Shown: in pieces, positions 26,551 through 37,266 of the stretch | Position numbering within the stretch: the stretch's first letter is position 1 | Layout: the number at the start of each line of letters is the position of its first letter | Source of the DNA: Planctomycetota bacterium | GTDB taxonomy: Bacteria > Planctomycetota > Phycisphaerae > UBA1845 > PWPN01 | DNA length: 64,000 nucleotides | Direction of reading: 5' to 3' | Assembly: GCA_029550525.1 (NCBI GenBank) | Contig: JAKPHF010000046.1 | Span: 235,796 to 299,795 of the forward strand | The notes under the pieces: model-generated | The model's database searches: none | Told to the model about the DNA's origin: nothing | The model's input: the letters and a program-made list of their open reading frames with translations, nothing else | Made by a program: the position numbers and the translations under genes

Positions 26551-29500
26551 TTACTCGTGATCATCAGTCTCTCACCCGACTTGATCACGATCTCCGGATC
26601 GAATCGGATTCCGTCCGGTTCGTAGTGCGCAACTTGCACCTCATGGCCGCTCAGCGTCGCCCGTATCTTCGCGTTTGCCGCATCCGCCAGGCGGATGGTT
26701 CGCAAGCGCAACTGACCGTATTTGACCTCGATGAACGCCCTCAGACCATCCGCCGTACGTTGTTGCTCGAACGTACCCCAGCCCTGGGCGGCGGTGAACG
26801 CGGCGCGGAATCGCTGGCCCGGCATGCGTGGCGCGAAACCGATGTGACCTTTCGGCCCGTCGTACTCAAAGCCACACGCGGCCAGGAACGTGCCGTAGCT
26901 GGCCATGGCCCGCGCGTAATGATCCGAGCACTCAACCTCGTTGTACGGGTTGCGCAGGCGTCCGTGGTAGCGATCGTGAATGGCCCGCGTGACGGCCAGT
27001 GCCTCGAGCGTCATCCCCTCCCACATCATGTGCGAAGCTGCCTGATGCTCGAAGCCGCTCATGCACTCGTTGAAGTAGCCGGCCGACCAGGCCCCCGGGC
27101 CGGTGAACTTGCGTTCGGACGAGAACGGGAACGTCACCATGATCAGCCCGCCGTCGCCGGCCAGGGCATACCAGCGTCCGGCCTGCTTGGCCTTGCGCCA
27201 CGGTCCGACGTCGGGCGTGAAGTTGTACGTCCAGAGCGACCGCAGGGCCGCCTTCACGCGCGCGGGCGTCATGACCTGGCCCAGCCCCACCTGCCACGCC
27301 CAGCCCTGGCCCAACACCTGGTCGATGTGACAGCCGTCGTAAGCGCCGACCTCGTGGGCGTGCGCGTCATCGCCGCGATGAACGTAGTACTGGTGATCCT
27401 CGCTCCAGCATTTGGCGTCGAGATTGCGGGCGGCCACGTCGAGAATGGCCCGGCACTGGTCGGCAAATTCGCGATCGTTGACGAGCTTGGCCATTTCCTC
27501 GGCCGCCCGCAGCGCGGCGTGATACAGCCCGCACAGCCAGGGCACGTAGCCGAACCAGTCGGCGTCCAGCGTGTTGTGTAGCGGGCCCAGCAGCAGGCCG
27601 TCGCGCTTCGGGTCGGCCTGCATCAGCCGCTGGGTCGCGAGCTTCACCTTGGGCCAGATCCGCCGCAGAAATGTGTCGTCGGCCGACATCAGGTGCTCGC
27701 GGTATGCGCCGAGGATGCGCCCGGCTTGGCCGTCGGCGGCGAACAGGTCGCCGTGCTCGGCCCGGAAGCGTATGGTGCCGTCGGGCTGCAGCGCCAGGCC
27801 GAAATCCACCCGTTCGCGCTGGTCGCGCTCGATCTCGGGGAACAGCCTTGCGAGCGCCTGGGCATAGTGCCACACGTGCGTGCACGTGCCCGGGCAGCAG
27901 CCCACGCCTTCCCACGCCCAGAACCGGCCGTCCTCGAAACGGTGACAAGTAGTGGTCGCAAGGTTGCAGGTGTTGGCGAACGTGCGGTCCAGAAACCAGT
28001 ACGGAAGCGTCGAGTCGTACCACGTGTCGCGCCACAGTCGCGTCTGGCCGGCAAGCCGCTCGAAGTTTTCAGCCACGTAGCCCACGACGTCGGCGGCGGT
28101 CTTGAACCTCGCCGCGTAGTGACGGCGGTTCCGGCCGATGATGCCCACGTTGGGGAAATGCCACGCGATGACGAACGCGATCTCGGCCCGCTGGCCGGCG
28201 GCGAGCGTCAGTTGCCGCCCCAGCCGTCCCACCAGCTTGCGCTCGAGTTCGGCCTCCGCGTTGCCGCTGCTGACCTGGGCGGGCGCGCCGAGCAGGCCCA
28301 GGGCCATCGTACCGAAGTCCGGCTGCTGCTCGGGGTCGACCACCCCGACGGGTGTGTCGCTGAACACGATCCGGCCCACGCCGATGTTGCCCCAGCCGCC
28401 GGTTTCGTTGTCGATGATCTCGATGGTCGCCTGTTGACCCTCGAACTCGTGCACGGCGATCGACCGCTCGGTCATGCGGTTTTCGTTGCGGCCGGTCTCG
28501 CTGCGCACGACCTTGCCGTCCACCAGCACGTTCAACGCGGTCTTGTTCTTGTGAGCCCCGCCGCCGATCCACACATTGATGAACCGCCTGTTCACGGTGA
28601 ACGGCCGGCTGAGCAACGTGCCCGTGGCACCGTCCTTGCCGCCGATCGCGTCGCCCGGCGCGGTCGCGTGCGAGTTCACCACGCGCGGTGTCGGTCCGCC
28701 CACGTCGCCCTGGTACGCTGGGATGTCCTTGCGGGCAATGGGCCCCTTGCCGAACGCCTCGCCCAGCACCTGCCAACCCACGTAGTCTTCCTTGGACCAG
28801 TCCTCGAAAACGATGTCGGGCCTGGGCGTGAAGACTTGCGGTTGCGGCTGAACGGATCCCTGCATCACGGTGGCCCCGGCCCGGGCCATCACCTCGTTAC
28901 GCCGCGTGCCGCTCCAGTGCTGCGGGCCCTTGCAGGCCGCGTTTTCGAGATGTCCGGTAAGTTCGATCTCGACAGGTTCGTTGGCGGTGTTCTCCAACTT
29001 GAAAGCGAAGATCGTGGCGGGCAGACTGGAATCATCGACATTGAGCGGAATGAACGGCGAGAACGCCTCGAGCGTGACCGCGAGCGGAACAGCCGGATCG
29101 GCATAGCGGATCGTGCCGATGGGATACTGGCCCGTGAACGACACGTCGCGAAAACCGTTGCTGTCCAGCGTCCGCTCGATCATGCCCGAGCCGGTCTTCA
29201 CACGGAGTGTGAAACCCTGTTCGAGATTGCGATGTTGATCGGCGACGGCCGGCTGAACGTAAGCCGCCCCGCAGATCGAGTCGAGTTTGTGGCCGTAGAA
29301 ATCGACGGGCTCGGATAGGATGCCGTTGCGGTTGCGGTTGAAGATGTCCCACAGCCACAGCCGTCCGTCGCCGCCAAGATAGACCGTGCCGCAGAACAGG
29401 CCGCCGACCGGCATGCCGATGAACTGCAGCTCCCGCCCGCGGTACGTCTGGGCCTGGCCTCGGGCAAATAAGCTCTCGACCCACTCAGGGCGAAGCTTTT

Positions 29501-29675
29501 TGTCGCGCGGGATGAGACGCTCGAAGTCTGCCGCTACGAACGGGCCGGCAAACGCCAGCCACTCCGGCACCAGCACCGCGACCGCCCCCAGCCCCGTCGC
29601 CTTCATTAGCTCGCGTCGGGAAATGCCGCCCTGTTCCCCGCATCCGCAGCCATCGCCACAGTCAAGACTGCCCAT
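26526..29675 (-). CDS. Tat-exported GH116 (GBA2-type glucosylceramidase-like) glycosidase
   Basis: 1049 residues. The N-terminus has an unusual cysteine cluster (CGDGCGCGEQGG, residues 6-17) directly before the twin-arginine segment SRRELMKATG. A beta-sandwich domain (RGRELQFIGMPVGGLFCGTVYLGG...) and an (alpha/alpha)6 catalytic domain (GCCPGTCTHVWHYAQALARLFP, YDGCHIDQVLGQGWAWQVGLG) match GH116 proteins, which are retaining beta-glucosidases/xylosidases. ATG at 29675 with GGAGGGCGGAGA upstream; the frame is open to 30350 without homology. The C-terminal residues KGAGVSPA derive from a family B palindrome, suggesting the element altered the gene's end. First gene of the probable glycan operon running down to 18408. 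Confidence 0.85.
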   Translation of the reverse strand: MGSLDCGDGCGCGEQGGISRRELMKATGLGAVAVLVPEWLAFAGPFVAADFERLIPRDKKLRPEWVESLFARGQAQTYRGRELQFIGMPVGGLFCGTVYLGGDGRLWLWDIFNRNRNGILSEPVDFYGHKLDSICGAAYVQPAVADQHRNLEQGFTLRVKTGSGMIERTLDSNGFRDVSFTGQYPIGTIRYADPAVPLAVTLEAFSPFIPLNVDDSSLPATIFAFKLENTANEPVEIELTGHLENAACKGPQHWSGTRRNEVMARAGATVMQGSVQPQPQVFTPRPDIVFEDWSKEDYVGWQVLGEAFGKGPIARKDIPAYQGDVGGPTPRVVNSHATAPGDAIGGKDGATGTLLSRPFTVNRRFINVWIGGGAHKNKTALNVLVDGKVVRSETGRNENRMTERSIAVHEFEGQQATIEIIDNETGGWGNIGVGRIVFSDTPVGVVDPEQQPDFGTMALGLLGAPAQVSSGNAEAELERKLVGRLGRQLTLAAGQRAEIAFVIAWHFPNVGIIGRNRRHYAARFKTAADVVGYVAENFERLAGQTRLWRDTWYDSTLPYWFLDRTFANTCNLATTTCHRFEDGRFWAWEGVGCCPGTCTHVWHYAQALARLFPEIERDQRERVDFGLALQPDGTIRFRAEHGDLFAADGQAGRILGAYREHLMSADDTFLRRIWPKVKLATQRLMQADPKRDGLLLGPLHNTLDADWFGYVPWLCGLYHAALRAAEEMAKLVNDREFADQCRAILDVAARNLDAKCWSEDHQYYVHRGDDAHAHEVGAYDGCHIDQVLGQGWAWQVGLGQVMTPARVKAALRSLWTYNFTPDVGPWRKAKQAGRWYALAGDGGLIMVTFPFSSERKFTGPGAWSAGYFNECMSGFEHQAASHMMWEGMTLEALAVTRAIHDRYHGRLRNPYNEVECSDHYARAMASYGTFLAACGFEYDGPKGHIGFAPRMPGQRFRAAFTAAQGWGTFEQQRTADGLRAFIEVKYGQLRLRTIRLADAANAKIRATLSGHEVQVAHYEPDGIRFDPEIVIKSGERLMITSKGAGVSPA

Positions 29676-30111
29676 TCTCCGCCCTCCAGTGGCCCCAAGC
29701 AGACCATCGTTTTGTGCTCGAGCAGTGTGCCCAAGATTAACTGTCAGCGCGATGGACGCGAACAATGAAGTCATGGCTTGCGCCCCTGCTACCTGGCCGA
29801 TGCTCGGCCAAGGTTTGCTGCCATCCACGCGTTCTGCATCCAGAGATGACTCGCCCGGTATTGTGCCCCCGATAGCGCAGCGGAGCAACCTCGCCGCCGC
29901 CGGCCGTCGCCACCGCTTCCGGAGTCCGTACTCGCTCCGCGCAGCGCCATCCCGCCGACGATGTGATGATCCATAAATTGCAGGATGACACAGCGCAGCT
30001 GCTGCCCCCCCAAACGATCCACGAGATAAGCTCGGAAAAAGAGGCGCGAGCGCGCGGCATGCAGAGTCGGGTAGATTCGATACGCCAGGAATACCGCTAC
30101 CAGGACGGCTC

Positions 30112-30164
30112 TTGCCCCGCAAGGGGCAGCGGTCAATAGCCGGGCGGCGTAAGCCCCCGTTCAG
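30112..30164 (-). repeat. Dispersed repeat family D, copy 1
   Basis: On the minus strand it contains GGCTTACGCCGCC, GGCTATTGACCG and TTGCGGGGCAAG in this order. The same three blocks in the same order and spacing occur on the plus strand at 38917-38970. Each block is flanked by short palindromic bases. Confidence 0.6.
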
Positions 30165-30353
30165 CGACGGCAACCAAATTGCTTCCTCCCCTCTATTTGA
30201 TGGAGCCCCGACAGGGGCGACAGTGCAACCCGGCGCCGCAATACGATGTATGTCGTTGGCCGGCGCGTTCGAGGGGTGTTTGCGTTGTTCGCCGATCGGA
30301 TCACTACTGTCGGCTTTATGGCATGTGCTTTCGCTGCGCGCGTACACCACAAG

Positions 30354-30395
30354 CCCGGCTCATAGCTCATAACTCACAGCTCAGAGCTCACAGCG
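30354..30395. repeat. AGCTC/AGCTG short-period tandem repeat, family C
   Basis: Runs of GGCTCATAGCTCATAACTC and related units with a period of about 7-10 bases. It lies 18 bp beyond the stop codon of the M14 lipoprotein gene. Similar stretches occur at 35541, 51514 and 52789. Confidence 0.6.
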
Positions 30396-30412
30396 ACCGC
30401 CCGCCTTGACGA

Positions 30413-31315
30413 TCATTTGCCCAGCGTACGGGCGGACGGGTCGGACGATTCGGCCGTCGCCTGGGCCACGTTGGCGGCGGCCAGACTGGGCGCGGATTCG
30501 GGGTAGCAGATACCCACGAGGAGCATGCGGCCGTAGCGGGCCCACAGCGTCTCCGGCGAGAGGTCATCGGCCGAGCGAGCGAACTCGACGGTGATGATGG
30601 GCGTGTTGAGCGAGATACCGGCGAACGAACCGAGCGAGCCGGCCAGGCTGCCGAGCTTCTTGAGCGGCAGCCGCGAGCTGGTAGCCATGGCCCGGGCCAG
30701 CCCCTCGGCCGGACCGTCGTAGTCGATACAGTTCAACGGCTGATGGATGCTGATGATCCGCCGCGGCGGGTATTTGACGATCAGCTCGTGAAGGGCCCGG
30801 CTCTCGGGCTCCGACAGCGGCTGAGCCCCGTGATTGCCCGTCGCGCTGTAGTTCCACGCGGGAAAGTTGCGGTTCAGATCGACGCCCCGCGCGTTGGTCC
30901 GGCGGTTGGCGGCCATACCGTCGGGATTGGCCACCGGCACGAGGATCACTCGCTTGCCTTCGAGGATCTCGGGGTAGGCGACCAGATACTCCGAGAGCTT
31001 GCGAACCAGTGGCGTGCCCGCGGTCTCGTTGCCGTGAATCGTCGCGAGAATAAGGATGATGTCCTCGCCGTCGCCATGGATTTCGGCCGTCAGAGGCCGG
31101 CCGCCGACCGAGTGACCGAAGACGATTTCCTCGAACGCCGGCTTGGGTGGAGGCGGCGGTGGCGGAGGCGGCGGCACGACCACGCGAGGAGGCTGGCGGA
31201 CCACCGGCTCGTGCCGGACCGGTTCGGGCTTCGGTCCGCACGCGGTCAGCGTCAACAAACCGCTCAACGCGGCCGCCCATGCCAAGCGGGAAATCGAGCA
31301 CGGCTGACTGATCAT
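30413..31315 (-). CDS. Lipoprotein M14-family zinc carboxypeptidase (MpaA-like murein peptide amidase)
   Basis: 300 residues. Lipoprotein signal with lipobox LTAC (Cys26), a Pro-rich spacer with a run of ten prolines, then an M14 catalytic domain. Zinc ligands are expected from HGNE (in IHGNETAG) and the later histidine in SIHQPLN. NPDGMAANRRTNARGVDLNRNFP holds the substrate-binding Asn-Arg pair (given here only as an identifier, split NPDGMAANRR / TNARGVDLNRNFP). The catalytic Glu is in ITVEFAR. MpaA-type enzymes remove the terminal diaminopimelate from murein tripeptide; this one is surface-anchored. ATG at 31315 with GGGAGG five bases upstream. A family B repeat lies in its leader. Confidence 0.85.
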   Translation of the reverse strand: MISQPCSISRLAWAAALSGLLTLTACGPKPEPVRHEPVVRQPPRVVVPPPPPPPPPPKPAFEEIVFGHSVGGRPLTAEIHGDGEDIILILATIHGNETAGTPLVRKLSEYLVAYPEILEGKRVILVPVANPDGMAANRRTNARGVDLNRNFPAWNYSATGNHGAQPLSEPESRALHELIVKYPPRRIISIHQPLNCIDYDGPAEGLARAMATSSRLPLKKLGSLAGSLGSFAGISLNTPIITVEFARSADDLSPETLWARYGRMLLVGICYPESAPSLAAANVAQATAESSDPSARTLGK

Positions 31316-31364
31316 GCGCCTCCCTGCCACAGTCTTCCCAGAGCGCAATGAACAATGGAGAACG

Positions 31365-31405
31365 GATGCCCCGCCCGAATGAGGCGGGCAAGATGTCCGT
31401 TCCCG
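31365..31405. repeat. Palindromic intergenic repeat, family B
   Basis: GATGCCCCGCC followed by GAGGCGGGCAAGATGTCCG, between the M14 lipoprotein start and the TIGR03790 stop codon. One arm is degenerate (TCCG for CCCG). Confidence 0.6.
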
Positions 31406-31531
31406 ACCCGTCCGCAACAGACTAACGGCAAAAGCAAGGCACGGCAACGCACAGGCGCGCTTCGCCACGGCTCGTACGTCGCCGGCGCTGTGAATTTTTC
31501 GGATCACACAGGTCCGTCCGCCGGCCCGGCT

Positions 31532-33268
31532 TCATTTTGTCGATGTGGCGGGCTGCGTGGCGGCCGGCGCCGGCCGAAACTCCGGCGGGATCCGCTCGCT
31601 CGGAAACACCTGCTCGAGCTTGAGCGGCGGATTCACCGCGAACGGCCGGTAGAGCGGGTCGCCGATCAACAGCATCATCCACGAGTTGAAGTCGGTCGTG
31701 TACGCAAAGCACTCGGCCAGCGTGAACTGCCCGGTGAGCAACAGGCCGAAGAAGTCCCGCGGCTTGGGGAACGCCTGCAGGTAAGGCTCGGCGACCGAAC
31801 CGAGCGTGGCGGCCACGCCATCGTTCAACAGCGCCTTCACCCAGCCGCGCTCCGCCGGCGCCTTGATGCTGATGGCCTCGAAACTGGCCATGTGATAGCC
31901 GACCGCCCCCGGCACGAAGTCGAACGCGTCCACGTATTGCCGCAGCGAGTACCAGCCGCAATACAAGGCCGCGTTGGGGCAGGACCGCGGCCGAAAGACA
32001 CCCGGCTCAACGTCGAGTTTCAAGGGCAGATCCGTGAGTCGGGCGAGCAACGCCGCCAAGTCCCGCAGGTTCTGGTCATACGGGACCAGCCCGTCGTCAC
32101 CGCTCAAACCGCGGGCGTCGAGATAGACCTTGCCCTGCAGGCCCGTCTTCTCGACGGCGATGGAATCGTCGATGATGCGGCGAGCCACGCTCAGCGTCGG
32201 CCCGTCGATACGGCAGGCCATCAACACGGGCGCCTGCCGCTGACGCGGCGTAAGACCCGCCAGTACGCCCGGATTGGCCCGCACGTTCCAGCTCAACAGG
32301 TTCGGAACCCAGCGATACAGGATGTAGTCGTCCCACCAAACGAGCGACAGCTCGCTGTCCAGCGAGGCGGTCGTCTCATCGGCGCGGCTCGAGGCGATGT
32401 CGTGCAACAGGCTGCGCAGATAGCCGGCCAGACCGTGGTTGTAGCGGATAAGCTGGCGGGCTTGCGCCCGCGAAGGATCGGTAAGCCCCTTGTCGAACAA
32501 TTCGCGGATGCGGGCTTCGTTGGCCTGAATCTGCTCGACCGCCTTTTCCACCTGGACGGCGTTCTCCGAAGCTTGCGGCGTATTCGCCGCGGCAATGGCC
32601 ACCACTCGGGCTACCCCTTCCACCGCCTGGATGATGGCGACCGTCTGACCGAATTCCTCCTGGCCCTTGCCGTCCCGGCGTAAGGCATCAATCCGCTGAC
32701 CGGCCGCCACGCGGGCCCGCTCGTAGCGTGACAACAGCGCCGCCAGCGATGGCTCGTCGGCCGCCGCCGGCGCTGACTGCGGAACCGCCTCGCCGGCCAG
32801 TTCCTCCAGCCGGCTCACAACCGCCGCCAGTTCCGTCAGGCCTTTCTTGAGCTCTTCCTCCAACTGGCGAGCCACGCTTTGCTCCGCCGCCGTCGGCTTC
32901 TTGGGCCCCACGCGGATGGGCAAACCGTAGAACAAGACCAGACAACGGATGTTGCGACCGAACGGCTGCGACTCCAGGTACGCCCGGACGGCCGGTCGAA
33001 TGAACCGGTCGAAATGCTCTCGCGAAATCTCTTCGGCGTTGGCGTTGGCTCGCACGCCGCACAGCCGGTCGATTGGAACGGAGCGTGCTTTGGCGTAATA
33101 CTCAGCCAGCTCGCGCGATCGCGCATCGTCACGGTTGTACACGAGGAGCAGTTGGTCCGGCCGCAGCGGTTCGGCCGCGGCCGCCGGCAGGCTCAATCCG
33201 GCCGTCATCGCCAGGAGGACCGAGAAAAACAGTCGGATTGGCAAGGAGCTTGGTGTCACGATAACCAT
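31532..33268 (-). CDS. Secreted TIGR03790-family protein
   Basis: 578 residues. A signal peptide (hydrophobic run LFFSVLLAMTAGLSLPAAAA) is followed by PDQLLLVYNRDDARSRELAEYYAKAR, typical of the TIGR03790 family of exported proteins of unknown function found in Planctomycetota, Acidobacteriota and others. Family features seen include IRCLVLFYGLPIRVG and the C-terminal SFEAISIKAP / YTDFNSWMMLLIGDPLYRPF segments. An alpha-helical charged insert lies at about residues 130-290. ATG at 33268; the frame continues to 33301 with no better start. No neighbour suggests a role. Confidence 0.8.
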   Translation of the reverse strand: MVIVTPSSLPIRLFFSVLLAMTAGLSLPAAAAEPLRPDQLLLVYNRDDARSRELAEYYAKARSVPIDRLCGVRANANAEEISREHFDRFIRPAVRAYLESQPFGRNIRCLVLFYGLPIRVGPKKPTAAEQSVARQLEEELKKGLTELAAVVSRLEELAGEAVPQSAPAAADEPSLAALLSRYERARVAAGQRIDALRRDGKGQEEFGQTVAIIQAVEGVARVVAIAAANTPQASENAVQVEKAVEQIQANEARIRELFDKGLTDPSRAQARQLIRYNHGLAGYLRSLLHDIASSRADETTASLDSELSLVWWDDYILYRWVPNLLSWNVRANPGVLAGLTPRQRQAPVLMACRIDGPTLSVARRIIDDSIAVEKTGLQGKVYLDARGLSGDDGLVPYDQNLRDLAALLARLTDLPLKLDVEPGVFRPRSCPNAALYCGWYSLRQYVDAFDFVPGAVGYHMASFEAISIKAPAERGWVKALLNDGVAATLGSVAEPYLQAFPKPRDFFGLLLTGQFTLAECFAYTTDFNSWMMLLIGDPLYRPFAVNPPLKLEQVFPSERIPPEFRPAPAATQPATSTK

Positions 33269-33397
33269 CCATAAGCAAGATTGACAGCGTTCGCCTGCCA
33301 CCGCTCATTCAGTGTAACGGAACCTTCCGGCGACGGCCAAAAACCGGCCGAGATCTTGTGGTACCCCGGACGCCGGTGACTCACGCATACGGCATTT

Positions 33398-33417
33398 CCA
33401 AGAGCATAGGCTCTTGG
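33398..33417. promoter_or_regulatory. Perfect inverted repeat just upstream of ligA
   Basis: CCAAGAGC-ATAG-GCTCTTGG, an exact 8-bp palindrome with a 4-base centre, ends 15 bases before the ligA ATG. It overlaps the place where the ribosome binding site should be. It could be an operator or an mRNA hairpin that limits initiation; no such site is known to me for ligA. Confidence 0.5.
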
Positions 33418-33420
33418 TAG

Positions 33421-35460
<2,040 letters not shown>

Positions 35461-35481
35461 TAAGGTACGGGTGGAGAGTGA

Positions 35482-35535
35482 CTGTGGCACCAGCGTGCCG
35501 CCGTTGCTTGCATCGGCGAAGCGCGGGTGCCACAG
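35482..35535. repeat. Inverted-repeat element after ligA
   Basis: CTGTGGCACC (35482-35491) and GGTGCCACAG (35526-35535) are exact reverse complements; the interior adds CGCCG/CGGCG pairing. It starts 21 bp after the ligA stop and could be its terminator hairpin. I found no second copy in the window. Confidence 0.55.
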
Positions 35536-35540
35536 CACGA

Positions 35541-35576
35541 AAAGCTGTAAGCTGTAGGCTGTAAGCTGTGAGCTGG
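35541..35576. repeat. AGCTGTA short-period tandem repeat, family C
   Basis: Four to five units of AGCTGTA/GGCTGTA/AGCTGTG with a period of 7 bases, directly following the inverted repeat after ligA. Confidence 0.65.
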
Positions 35577-35641
35577 AAGCGTCGGCACGACGCAGGGCCC
35601 ACATCACGGGCCGTTTGACGGGAGCCGTTCCGCGATCGGCC

Positions 35642-35812
35642 TTAGAACGTCGCGTCGATCCAAGCGATGACCGGTGCCTCGATCAGCGCGGCGACCGCCG
35701 AGGCCAACCCATCCGTGAACCCGTCGCGCAGACCATCCTCAGCGGCGCAGCCGGCGAACAGAGCGAGCCCCAGCCCCGCGAAAACCGTCAGAAGCTTCTT
35801 GCTTGCCTTCAT
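35642..35812 (-). CDS. Small lipoprotein of 56 residues
   Basis: MKASKKLLTVFAGLGLALFAGC is a clear lipoprotein signal with lipobox LFAGC. The mature part is only about 35 residues (AAEDGLRDGFTDGLASAV...). ATG at 35812 is preceded by GAAAGGAAA at proper distance, which supports a real short gene rather than the longer open frame reaching 36070. No family is recognised. The gene is convergent with ligA and divergent from the DMT transporter. Confidence 0.65.
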   Translation of the reverse strand: MKASKKLLTVFAGLGLALFAGCAAEDGLRDGFTDGLASAVAALIEAPVIAWIDATF

Positions 35813-36177
35813 GCACGTTTCCTTTCTCGAAACCGCGTATAAACCCGGCCTGGTCTCCGCATCCGTTCGGACGATCCCCAGAACCGTTGGATGCACTCTT
35901 CTCAAGACGGGCCTGATGTCATCGGCGAAAGGTCGGGGAGCCAGCTCCCCCCGCTGCGGACTGCGAGCAGTGTCACCCCGTTCGCGGTCAGACGGCCTTT
36001 CGCTCCATCGGCAGGCCCTTATCGCCCTCCCGCCTCCTGAACGCCCAACATGTAGCCGATTATCCGCCAAAACGCAACTGCCGATCGTCCGGCGACGTCA
36101 CGCCCGCGGAGCATTGGACAGGCTGCCATGCCCCCGATATCGTGCGACATTTTCCGAATGGGGGACGAATCCACCTG
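35813..36177. other. Divergent intergenic region, nothing recognised
   Basis: 365 bp between the small lipoprotein and the DMT transporter. It should carry both promoters, but no boxes, repeats or RNA structures stand out. Confidence 0.35.
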
Positions 36178-37113
36178 ATGCGACGAGTCGATCTGTTTGC
36201 GGTTCTGTGTCTGGCCGGAGCCACGCTGAGCTGGGGCGCCACCCCGGTCATGCTCCGGGCGCTGACGACCTCGGTCCCCGACGGCTTTACAGCCAATGCC
36301 GTCCGCTATCCGTTGGCCAGCTTGCTGTACCTGCCCTGGCTGATCCACGGCGTCCGGCAGGGCGTCGGCCGCCGATTCTGGCTGATCGCCCTGATCCCGG
36401 CGGCCATCAATTTCTTCGGCCAGACCCTCTGGGGTATCGCCCCCTACTACCTGTCGGCCGGAATGATCTCCTTCCTCCTGCGGTTTTCAGCCATCTTCGG
36501 CATCCTCGGGGCATTCATCTTCTTCCCCGACGAGCGTCAGTTGGCCCGCAGCAAGGTGTTCTGGACGGGCACCGCCATGGCCCTGGCCGGCTTCATCATC
36601 ATGTCCTGGGCCCAGATTACGCAGGTGGCCGGTGCAAGCTGGACCGGGCTGATCATCATGGGATTCTGTGCACTGTGTTACGGGGGTTACGGCGTGTCGG
36701 TCCGCTACGTGGTGGGCAACCACAACCCGCTGTTCGTGTTCAGCGTGATCGGCTCGTATACGTCGGTGGCGCTCATCCTGGCCGCCCCGCTCGGCCGCCC
36801 GGAGTCCTTGCTCGAGGTGTCGGGAGCGACCTGGCTCCTTCTGGTCATCTCGGCCGTGGTCGGTATCGCCCTGGCCCACGGCATGTACTATGCCGCTCTT
36901 CAACGGCTCGGAGCCGCGGTCTCCATGCTCATGCTGAGCGTCACGCCCTTCGTGACCATCGTGGGCTCGCGTGCCTTTCTGAACGAGCACTTCACCGCCG
37001 GCCAGTGGCTGGGCGGCTGCGTCCTCGTCCTCGGGGCCACCGTGGCCATGTCCGCCCAACAGCACCTGCCCCATCACCCGCCCGCGGACCCGCACGAAAC
37101 CGCCAACGAGTGA
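36178..37113 (+). CDS. DMT-superfamily (EamA) transporter
   Basis: 311 residues with about ten hydrophobic helices in two EamA repeats (first LFAVLCLAGATLSWGATPVML, second beginning near SWTGLIIMGFCALCYGGYG). EamA proteins export amino acids, sugars or other metabolites; the substrate is unknown. I take the ATG at 36178 because the preceding 12 codons from a GTG at 36142 are polar and unlike the family. Convergent with a Gfo/Idh/MocA gene, with a hairpin between. Confidence 0.85.
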   Translation: MRRVDLFAVLCLAGATLSWGATPVMLRALTTSVPDGFTANAVRYPLASLLYLPWLIHGVRQGVGRRFWLIALIPAAINFFGQTLWGIAPYYLSAGMISFLLRFSAIFGILGAFIFFPDERQLARSKVFWTGTAMALAGFIIMSWAQITQVAGASWTGLIIMGFCALCYGGYGVSVRYVVGNHNPLFVFSVIGSYTSVALILAAPLGRPESLLEVSGATWLLLVISAVVGIALAHGMYYAALQRLGAAVSMLMLSVTPFVTIVGSRAFLNEHFTAGQWLGGCVLVLGATVAMSAQQHLPHHPPADPHETANE

Positions 37114-37166
37114 TCACCGCACGCGCCGCGTTGTTTTACTCGCAACGACGTGAGCACCCTCGCGAG

Positions 37167-37187
37167 CGGCGGGCCGTGCCCCCGCCG
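37167..37187. terminator. Hairpin between convergent genes (family A-like)
   Basis: CGGCGGG (37167-37173), loop CCGTGCC, CCCGCCG (37181-37187), then TCCCTTTCC. The stem matches the family A palindromes but the loop differs. It sits 53 bp after the EamA stop codon. Confidence 0.6.
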
Positions 37188-37266
37188 TCCCTTTCCGACT
37201 GCAGCGTGTTTCTCGGCGCGATCTCTTCCAGCGGATTCTGGCGCCGCTGCGTCACTCAACCCTTGC

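Larger units (their letters stand above)
29676..30412. other. Long intergenic region rich in degenerate repeats
   Basis: About 740 bp upstream of GH116 and downstream of the M14 lipoprotein. No open frame here has a ribosome binding site or homology I recognise. It holds a family D repeat (30112-30164), a small GCCCC-GACA-GGGGC hairpin (30205-30218), and an AGCTC/AGCTG-type tandem repeat (30354-30395). The part 29700-30100 may be a decayed sequence; I could not identify a parent gene. Confidence 0.5.
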
